Of a stretch of 64,000 nucleotides of DNA, positions 55,559 through 64,000 are shown piece by piece (position 1 is the first letter of the stretch; each line of letters starts with the position of its first letter). This DNA is from Brachionus rotundiformis (Eukaryota > Rotifera > Eurotatoria > Ploima > Brachionidae). A model generated the notes under the pieces. It was not told the origin of the DNA, did not search any database, and saw only the letters and a list, made by a program, of their open reading frames with translations. Both the position numbers and the translations under genes were made by a program. The stretch spans positions 124,001-188,000 of the forward strand of contig JAESIW010000020.1 in the NCBI GenBank assembly GCA_016802295.1. Reading direction: 5' to 3'.

Positions 55559-58126
55559 CATTGTTCGGATATAAAGATAAACTTCTCATTTGTTTGCATA
55601 TCAGTGACAATTATGTGCTTCAAAAACCATGACGAATCTTGGCGATTTTTAGCTGAATTGTCATGAAAGACTCGACAATGAAACAAGCTCCCAAGTGGAG
55701 CCTCAACTCCCATGATAAACGTGTCCATGGAGCTTCTCTGAAACAAGTGCTTATTTTCTTTGTCATTGCTAGACTTTAATGCTCTCACAAAAGACTCTGA
55801 GTTCATGCCATATAAATTTATTTTTACATTTGACTTGGTACCGGCGTCTTTTCTCGAACCGGTAAAAACATTTATCTCATAAAAATAGTTCCATTCTGGC
55901 ATATTGTCCAAAAAGTAAACTTTACTCTTTGTCTTATCTTTCCTATCCATATAGAAACACACTATCGACATCAACAAGTAACTTGAACATACCACAATCA
56001 CTGTGATGTAAATAGTTGGATTTTGGTTAAACCCTGAATTGGCAAACACATTTTCAAAGTCTATTTTGGCCGGCAACACAATAAAGCTTCCAGCAAAATC
56101 TGTCAGATGAGCTGATCGACAACTTGTTTGTGAAATACTTGTTTCCTTATCGTCCAGTTCTAATCCACTCGATGTCCACTCACCCAATTGGGTATCAAAA
56201 AAGAAACACTCACTTGAATAAACTTGGTACAAAAAGTCTCCATTTAAGCTTATATTTTTTGGTGTTGAATTGAAAAATCTTGTCTCCAAACTATTATTTA
56301 GACAATATTTGTTTGGATCATCATTTATTTCGCTGATAGCAAAATAAATTTTATCAAATTTATTATATGTTAACATTTCTTTTATTCTGTCCGGACTTAG
56401 TGATACTTGAAAATAGTCTTTGGGATAAATAAGGTCATTTTGGCAAAATATTGCTGCTTCGTCGAAAAGATTGCTTTCAAAATTTGGTCTAGTGCCATAT
56501 CCTATTAGAACAAAGTATGATGTCTCATTTGTGGGCTTTATTTGTAAATTAATTGAAGAATTTGTCAAATCAAATAGATCAACTTGAATGATGGCATATT
56601 TATCTCTTGAGATTTTGGTAAAATTTTTAAATTGGGTTTGATTGGAGTCCAAATTGCGATTAATATTAATTTTAAAATTTGAGTTGTTTACTTTTATTTC
56701 GTGACCATTTTCTGCATAAATACTTAGACTAACCATCTTAGAGTCATTTAAACTTGGATTTGTGTTGGCGATTATTCTTGGCAAAGAAAAACTTCTGATC
56801 ATTAGGACTGTGTCTGTGACATTTAGTTTAGGCAAAGTGAACTCTCCTGAATTTAGATTCAATTTTTTATCTGTCACTTGATCTGTGAGCATGCGACCAA
56901 TTTTAACTTGGATACTTTTTGATTGTATTTCAGTCTCATGGTTCATACTCAAATGCATAGAGGAAACATTTACCATTTTGTCAAGAACACTAGATGATGA
57001 TTGGTAGGTGTCCAAAATTTTGTTTGATTTTAAATTGTCAACACTGAGTAATAGATTGGCAGTCGAGTCCACTATTTTATCAGCTGCTTGCTTTAAAAAC
57101 TCAAATCCATTGCTGGCAGCAAGCTCGCTTAGTTTGTCTGACAGTTCCAAAGTTTTGTTCAAAGCATTGATTGCCGAAAATTCGGTTACTTCATTGGTAT
57201 TTTCGGTAAGAGTGGACATAACCGAAGATACCACTTTTACACTGCTAATGTCACCAATTTTAAAATCGTTGGCAACAGTGAAAAACAAGTCCTTTATTAT
57301 TTGATTATTTTCCAAGTTGTCTGTCTGCTCTTTGAGCAGCAAGGACATGGACATGATGTTTCTGGATGCTTGTTGTAAATCACCATTTTTGATTTCTTTG
57401 AAAAATTCTGAATTCTCTGGATCATTAACAAGTTGATTTGCCAAGTTGTGCAAAATTTCCAATTTAACTTCAACAACAACAGGCTTTTCAATTTCATATG
57501 TAGTTATGGCATCTGAGTCATCGATTATTTGCACAAAAATGAACATTTTGTATCCATCGCTCTTAAGACCTTGTGGTAGCTGTGTTACCAGACGTCCATT
57601 TTGATTGTAATTAAGCGTTATTGGACTTGAGCCGTCAGAGTATTTTGCAAAATACTCATAGCGGACAACAAATCCATCATTATCTAGCCAATTTTGGCAC
57701 TCGATAGAAAAATATGTGCTCAAAGCGAACCCATTGTGTGTGTTTAGCCTGCAAGAGCCATTGTAAGGCTTTTCGTTAATTTTCAAATTAAGAGATGTGG
57801 AGCCAAGAGCAGTTGAATTATTGGCAAAAAAAGTCCTAATGTCTAAATCAATTCTCCAGTAAAGGGCGCCTTTCAGCAAGTCGAAAATTTTGGCTCTGAT
57901 GGTAAATTCCTGCTCATACTCACCATAAGTACAGGATTCCATAATGGAACGATTGGCCATTTTCCACTCGGAATTTTCATTTAATCTAAAGAATATTTTG
58001 TGTGAAAACAAGACCATTTTGCTTTGGTCACAGCCATCAATGCAGCTACTTAGCAAAACGAGCTGATAAGCGGAATTAATTTTGGTATATTTCCCAAATG
58101 GCTTACAAAAATTTTTCAGGCGACAT
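55559..58126 (-). CDS. Polycystin-1-type gene: REJ-like region, GPS-like site, TM1 and PLAT domain
   Basis: One long exon with a phase-2 join to the preceding exon (GSIV-CRLKNFCK) and to the channel exon. The first part is extracellular, rich in Asn/Ser, and resembles the REJ-to-GAIN stretch. A GPS-like site follows (ECFFFDTQLGEW ... CRSAHLTDFAGSF), keeping the HLT cleavage tripeptide but lacking two of the four usual cysteines. Next comes a helix (IYITVIVVCSSYLLMSIVCFY) and a PLAT/LH2 domain (YFYEINVFTGSRKDAGTKS, LGSLFHCRVFHDNS, WFLKHIIVTDMQT). Positions 56946-57012 are the source of the fragment at 48287-48355. Confidence 0.9.
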
Positions 58127-58281
58127 CTTTATTCAAAAAAAAAATTTTATTTTAGTTATTTTTAAATCAATTTTTATTAGCTTAGTCTAAATTAGCTGCA
58201 TGAAAATTAATTAAATTTTTTAATTAATAGAAGCCAAAGTATTTAATTAATATTTTCTTATAATTTAAAAAGAAAAATTAC

Positions 58282-59110
58282 ACAATGGATCCAACTGGTA
58301 TTTCTTCAACTTCCAATTTTTCCACTCTAATCATCTGATGGTACATCTTTCCTAAATGGTTCGTGGTCACCACAAACAAATTAATTTTGTCTTCAAAGCT
58401 TTGCAGAGTGTTGTTTTTGATTGTGAGAACTTTTCCACTAGAGCCAAAGTAAAAGTCTTCAGATGAATTAAAGCATCCATTCTCTAGTGGTTCATTAGTG
58501 TCCTGACTCAACAAGAATGTCTTCAAATTGTCAGATTGGTCTAGTTTTAATTGCTCAAAGTTATCAATTGAGCTACTTTTGTTAATTAAAATGCAATAAA
58601 AGGTAAAGTCAAGCGAGTCTGTTTGTACCAAAAAGTCAATATCATAGGCATATTTTAAAGGATTTAGTTCAAGCGTTTGCTTTTGACCCAATCTTAAAAA
58701 CTCAAGACCATTTTCGAGACAGAAAAGTGCAATTCCACTCGGCACCGATTCAATGTACATATTGACCTCATGAGTTATCTCATTGTCCAAGTCAGTCAAA
58801 TAACCAGTGTCAATTTTCACATATATCCAATGAACAAGTTTGTATTTTCCATATGGAAGCGTATTGCTCGGAATAACCAATTGGCTTAGGTTCACTGTCG
58901 GGTTGTTCTCGAACACTACTGGTGTTCTACTAAATGAAGTTGCTGATGCTGCTGGAAAGACTGTCCACGATCTGTTCATTGTGTGCTTTTGAACGAAATT
59001 TAATGTAAAATTAACCCTAAGCTTTATGATTTCATATCTAAAAAATTTCTGTGGTGAGACGGCATTTATTGGTAGACCTGTTGTGTCCAGGACTGATGGA
59101 AATTCTGGCT
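58282..59110 (-). CDS. Polycystin-1-type gene: REJ-like extracellular exon
   Basis: The acceptor at 59112-59111 continues CEF-KPEFPSVLDTTGLP; the donor GTAATT lies after 58282. About 276 residues with an aromatic, Ser/Asn-rich beta pattern (KLRVNFTLNFVQ, YKLVHWIYVKIDTGYL, YAYDIDFLVQTDSLDFTFYC) lead into the REJ-like region of the next exon. REJ domains of sea urchin egg-jelly receptor and polycystin-1 have similar length; assignment rests on position between ectodomain modules and GPS/PLAT rather than on a clear motif. Confidence 0.75.
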
Positions 59111-59163
59111 CTAATTTGACAAGAATTATTTTTTATATCTTTTATTTATAAAAAAAAACTTAC

Positions 59164-62100
59164 TAAATTCACAATTTGGCTGAAGATCGGAAGTAAAATA
59201 ATTGCCATACTGGGAAACACATGAGCTTTTTACCCATTTGTAAGCTAAATTTAAAATTTTAAAGACTTATTGTAATTAAAAAATTTAAATTAATTTAATA
59301 AAAATATTTTATTTTTTTATTACTTCAAGCAATTTAAATTAAATTTGCCAAAAATTAAGGATTCCTAAATTAGTGATTTAAAAATACCATTTAAAAAGAT
59401 GATTAAAGAAAAAATTATCAGAGACTGTTTTACCAGGCCTAATAGTTAATAAGCCAGTCCTTAAAAGACTCAAATTTTTTGTATCTTTTGAATTTCAACT
59501 AATTTTGTACTTGTTCCAGATTGGTAAATAAAACAAAAAATCAAAAGCTTATTTCTTCAAGGTAACCTGAATGGTAAATTCTCTCCTAATCAGCGTACAT
59601 TAATTCCTACAACTTTTCCTTAAACAATGTTGGTCATTTCCAAAAATTTAAAAATTTTTTATTCAAATAACAAAATGATGTTTTACTTACTCATTATTTC
59701 GCTAGTTTTATAAAAATACTCAAAACTATGATAGCTAGAGCTACCTTAAAACAAAAAGTTAAAAATTTTTGAGAAAAATATTTTTAAAAATACCATTAAT
59801 AACATCTAGACGAGCTTTAATATTAATTGATGAATTAGACAGTTTCATTTTGGCAAAGTAGGTAAAGTATAAGGGATATGTTTTTTGAACAGGAACAACA
59901 TTAAAGTAGTGACCATGTTCCACAATAGAATTAATTAAAAATATTTTTTTATAATCTTCATTCTCTAGTTTGGTGAGCGAGTTTTTTCCAAGCGAGTAGT
60001 CCGGATGAGCATAGGCTAGCTTGTCTAAACTACTTGTTGCCACTAATCCGCCATCAATAATTTCAAGCACCAGTATGCTTCCTTTGAAAACAGGCATTGG
60101 TCCAATTGAGTACCTTTTTTTGCCTTGTTCAAGCTCAATTGTTTCCTCCAGCAGATAATTCACCAAGGTAAATTTTGGATTTTTGTCAAAATAGGCCGAA
60201 CATGGAACCAAATCACCACAATCAGAAAAATTGGCAACCTTGGTTAAAATATGGTTGCTTTTAAATTTTAATAATAAAAAAATTTTTTTTTTTTACTTTT
60301 ATCTTTATTTTTCCTTTTGACAAAGCAAATATTTCAAAACCAAGTAAATTTGTGTCATATTTAAACTCATTGTTAATTAGCAAAAAAGATTTTTCACTTA
60401 GTATTTCTTGATTGTTGAGCACAGAGTTCGGAATAGATGGACCAAAATGGTTGAAAAAATCTTTGCTTTTTGATTGTAAAGTGGTGTGCTCACAGTTGCC
60501 AAAATCGATCAAGACAGCATTTTCGCTGGTCTGTGAAAAAATCATCAAATAACAATCAAGGTCCAGATCATTAATTGATCTGCACATAAAATCCATACTC
60601 TTTTGGTTGGTCACTGTGTAATTTTTACGAATGCTGCCAATGGACACCGAGTAATTGCCCACAAAATCGTATTGAATTTTAAAATTTGTAGTTCCATAAA
60701 AGTAGCCTGGTAAAACCTTAGCCCTAAAAGCAAACTTTCTGTTATTCGAAAGTGGTTCTAGGATATTATTGCTGATCTTGAGATCAGCAGCCATGGATTC
60801 TTGACTGACCAGGGCGACAGATTCGGATGAATTTACCACAATTGAGAATATAAAGTTCTTGTATAATCTGTAAGCTCTATCGAGATATAAAGTGTTTAGA
60901 CCCATATTTGATTCGTAATTCCATGTGGCTATCAGATTAGCTGCAAAAGAAACATTCTGAGCACTTGCCAAGCCACAGGTGTTTATGCACTCATCAAATT
61001 GCCAAAGGTTTATGGTAAAAGATTGGTTTTCAAATGAATAAAATTCAAATCCAATTAAATCTATTTCTATCTTTATTAGGGTATCTATTAGTAAGTAATG
61101 TCCCTTTTCTGTTTCGGATAATTTCGAATAAGCTGAATATGGACCAAAGGTGTTTAAGCCAAATGCATCGAAAAACAACCCTTAATAATTATAATTATTA
61201 AAATTTTGTAATTAAAATTTTCAATTGTTTAGAAGAGCTAAGGATGAATTGATCAGATATTTTCTTTTAGGAACATTTTAGAAGAAAGTGGAATGGCCCA
61301 TTGTACCCAAATTTCATCGACTTTAAGAAAGCCTTTGGTACGATGCACAAAGAAGCCCTGTGAGCCGTACTAATATCATACGGTCTACCACAGAACATGT
61401 TTAACTTGATAAAATTTTTCCACAAGAAGTTTGAATGAAGCAAAAATCTGGACAAAGAACAATCTGGAAGCTTCAGAGCATCAAATAAGCAAAATCTCCT
61501 TTTGGAAGTCAACCAAATCCAGTAAGAAACCAAAACTTGAGACCAACTCTGATTCAAAGTGAATACTAATCTGATAGAAAAAGCCTAAACGCATTAAACA
61601 CTTCCAGGTCCATTGGCTTGACACATTGTCACTATACAAAGGGACAAAACAAGACCAATGAGCCAGTGCACTAAGAACAATAGGCTACCTTGGCTTGTGA
61701 ATGTATTTAGAATGAAAGGAACATGAATACCAATGTGTTAAATATTTTACAGTGGGCAAGTATTCAGCTCCAGTGATTAGGCTTTTTACAGGAAAAAAGT
61801 GGATGATCTATCCAATATATCATTTCAATTCAAAGAGTTTATTTTAAGATATTAATAGAATTAATGTCTTATTTATGAAAATTGTTAATGTAACACGTTT
61901 TAAATGCTATGTAAATTTAAAACAAATAATTTTATTAAAATATTTTCTCAGCTCAATTGATTATTGATTTTGTTTACCTAAAAAAAAAGAAAATAAAGTT
62001 TTTATTTTTGATAAAAAAAGTGATGAAAGTATGCTGCTATTTTAGTAAGTTTTAATTTATCAAAAGAGGAAGGATTTTTATTCTATTTGTTTTTGAAATT

Positions 62101-64000
62101 GGCAATATCTTGATTAGATTGATTTTTTAAATTTTTAAAATTATTGGCTCATTTTTGTAAAGTTTATCTTTAAGTTTTATATTTCAAATAAATTGATAAG
62201 ATACATCTTCATTCAATTTTAAATGCTAGTTTAAAAATACTTTTGAAATAAATTCAAAGCAAACTTTACAAATAATGAACTTGGGAGATTTAAATTAAAA
62301 ATAAATTTTGAAAAAGTCTAATTGTATTTTCTCACAAAAATAATTGTTTTACCTGATGAAGGTACCATTTGAGACTGGCAGTCTCCTTTGTCAAGTTCAA
62401 ACAAATCATTGCTAGCTTGGGATATGAAATAGCCTGTGCATTCGAGTGAATTGTTGACTGTCCAGTTTGAGTTAAAGCAATCAAAATTTCCAAATTTATC
62501 TTTAAATTTTAATTAAATAATTTTATTCAAAAAAAAGAAAAGAAATTCTACTATTGGAAACATTAAATTTTCTTTCCAGTTTTAAATCTGAATCATTAAA
62601 CTTGACCATTAGACTAAACTCTTGAACAATTTGACTAGCATTCATTGGATAAGTTTTGGAAAAGTCTTGGTAATTGGAATAAAATTGCTCCTCTATCTCA
62701 CAGCTGAAGTAAAATTTCCAATTTTTGTTCACATTTAAGCGAATTAATTCACTCTGATTGACATAATAATCTGAATATAAATAATTATTAAATGAGTCAA
62801 TAAGCAGCAAGTTGTCATCAAATGTTTCTAATAGAACCATATTTCCCTTTTTTATTTCAATTGAATAATCTAAATCCAGTTTGTTCAAGCCAATGTCCAA
62901 ATCAAATTTAAACTGGTGAACTTCTTTATATGAAGGTAGAGTTTTAGAATGGAGAACAAGATCAGAAGCTGAATTATTTAATGCCTTTTGGTCAAAATCG
63001 ACTATTGAAATGGTCAAGGAGCCATTTTTTGTGCTATAAAGCTCAAAACCCTTCACATGCGAATCAAATTTAAATTCAGTATTTGGCAATATAAATTTGC
63101 CAATAAAAGAGCTTGATTCTACACTAATAAGATTGGTCAACTTTGTGCCATAATATGAGATAGCATTATCTTCTGTTTAAAAAAAAATGTTTAAATTTTT
63201 GATAAACAAAATTTTTTTTTCAAATACTCAGAAATATCTGTTTAGACTCATTTTCAAAAGATAACTTGTCTTTTTGGTTAATTGAGGCCGCAATTAGTGT
63301 ACAACTTATTTGTTTATTAATTGTTTGGTTATTATTTCTGCAAAATACATCCAAATATTGTTCTTAAAGAAAAAAAATTCTCTTAAAAATAATACATCTC
63401 TTAATCTTTTAAATTATAGCTACTTTTTGACACATTAAAATTTCTTGTTATCACATAATCATCTATTTTTGCTTTAATGTCGAATATAAAGGTGCTATTA
63501 AACGGTATGGTGAATGCATTTGCCAAAAAATAGTACGAAGTATCAATCAAAACATTTAGGCAAAAATTAAAACCAAGTTTGGCAAGTTTTGTTCTGGTCA
63601 AAAAGTAATATGATGGTTTTAATATTTGGTTATGGTCTATTGCTAGTTGACTTTTTCTTGTGGTATTTATAAAGATCATTTGGCCCTTTTTTACCGGGTA
63701 GTAGTTCTCTGGCTCAAATATTATTTTGTTATGGCCCAGAGTGGAATGGTAGCTGAATGTTTTATTTATTTTAAAGCTTTCGATTGACTCCGGATTGGTC
63801 AGTATTTGGTTAGAGCATGAATCCAATGTGCCACATGAATTTAAATAAACAACCTTTTATTAATAATTATTAGATCACTGCTATTTAAAATTATCTTTTT
63901 ACATGAAAATTAATCTTGTCTTGCGCCAGAGCGTAGAACTCAAAGCCAGATATTTTGGCATCGAACATGAATTCGGTATTTAATAAGATGAACATTCCCA
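59164..64000 (-). CDS. Polycystin-1-type gene: tandem ectodomain modules, eight exons, 5' end outside the window
   Basis: Exons, high to low: 64000-63903 (partial), 63853-63424, 63362-63228, 63172-62552, 62499-62353, 61180-60297, 60238-59794 and 59244-59164; all joins keep frame. They encode repeated modules of roughly 230-260 residues, each opening with a pattern like ILPNTEFKFD...GFELYS, then a beta-rich middle with GLNxLxLDxxY, and closing with two spaced cysteines (FCRNNN...SCTL; CFNSNW...ECTG; MCRSIN...DCYL). Four openings are visible (63903-64000, about 63110, about 61120 and about 60370). Introns interrupt equivalent points in the same phase, so the array arose by exon-block duplication. 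I do not recognise the module. The intron 61181-62352 is enlarged by transposon debris. Confidence 0.85.
61250..61760 (+). mobile_element. LINE RT remnant inside a polycystin intron
   Basis: The plus strand reads PNFIDFKKAFGTMHKEAL, stop, VLISYGLPQNMFNLI, matching the start of the RT palm (IDFKKAFDxxxxxxL...YGxP), and near 61690-61740 a decayed tail like WLVNVFRMKGT. Stops and losses are many. It lies on the strand opposite to the host gene. Confidence 0.65.
61985..62110. repeat. Half copy of the 20195-20547 foldback arm
   Basis: Shares 'agtatgctgc', 'taagttttaatttatcaa', 'aggaaggattttt' and 'ttctatttgtttttgaaatt' with the right arm of the foldback at 20400-20547, with moderate divergence. 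Only one arm is present, within the enlarged intron. Confidence 0.6.

Overview
This is AT-rich eukaryotic DNA: GT-AG introns of about 45-60 nt, single-copy animal genes, and dense remnants of DNA transposons and LINEs. Animal-specific genes (a DEG/ENaC channel, a polycystin-1-type receptor-channel, a macroglobulin-complement protein with an LDLa domain, beta-TrCP) make it a metazoan. Tiny introns, AT-rich spacers, WD40 arrays built from near-identical repeats and heavy mobile DNA best fit a rotifer such as Brachionus; that placement is inference.

Layout. 1-5 kb: two 5' exons of a thioester-protein family gene (minus strand), with a miniature transposon (MITE) in the downstream intron. 5-8.1 kb: repeats and a second MITE copy. 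8.1-9.8 kb: an intronless, frameshifted copy of the spliceosomal helicase Brr2/SNRNP200. 9.9-18.2 kb: a block that looks like a large DNA transposon. It has six 43-bp tandem repeats, then three same-strand multi-exon genes: a chromodomain-like protein, a D-D-E (MULE-like) transposase fused to a Ulp1 cysteine protease and a RING-like finger, and a coiled-coil protein with MYT1-type zinc fingers and a basic C-terminal motif. 18.2-28.5 kb: a single-exon DEG/ENaC channel among repeats and two nested MITEs with 9-bp target duplications. 28.5-30.1 kb: an intronless GC-rich beta-TrCP gene. 30.6-34.3 kb: a LINE remnant, then a small OTU-like gene preceded by a perfect 21-bp hairpin whose stem matches that gene's coding sequence. 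35.8-38.6 kb: proteasome subunit Rpn11 and a coiled-coil/WD40 gene. 39-47.4 kb: a MULE remnant, a Tc1/mariner element with long inverted repeats and a second divergent gene, a 3'-truncated LINE and a mariner-type foldback element. 48.3-50.7 kb: a segmental duplication of the Rpn11 3' end plus the WD40 gene, with a fragment of the polycystin gene at its left edge. 52.5-64 kb: a polycystin-1/REJ-type gene (minus strand; 5' end outside the window) with tandem ectodomain modules, a REJ-like region, GPS-like site, PLAT domain and channel, interrupted by one in-frame TAG.

The host genes are unrelated housekeeping and receptor genes. The parts that appear to work together are the three genes of the 9.9-18.2 kb block, the two divergent genes of the Tc1 element, and the two WD40 paralogues, whose near-identical repeats vary at a few blade positions as in known hypervariable recognition propellers. 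All exon joins were read by eye from splice signals and frame continuity.
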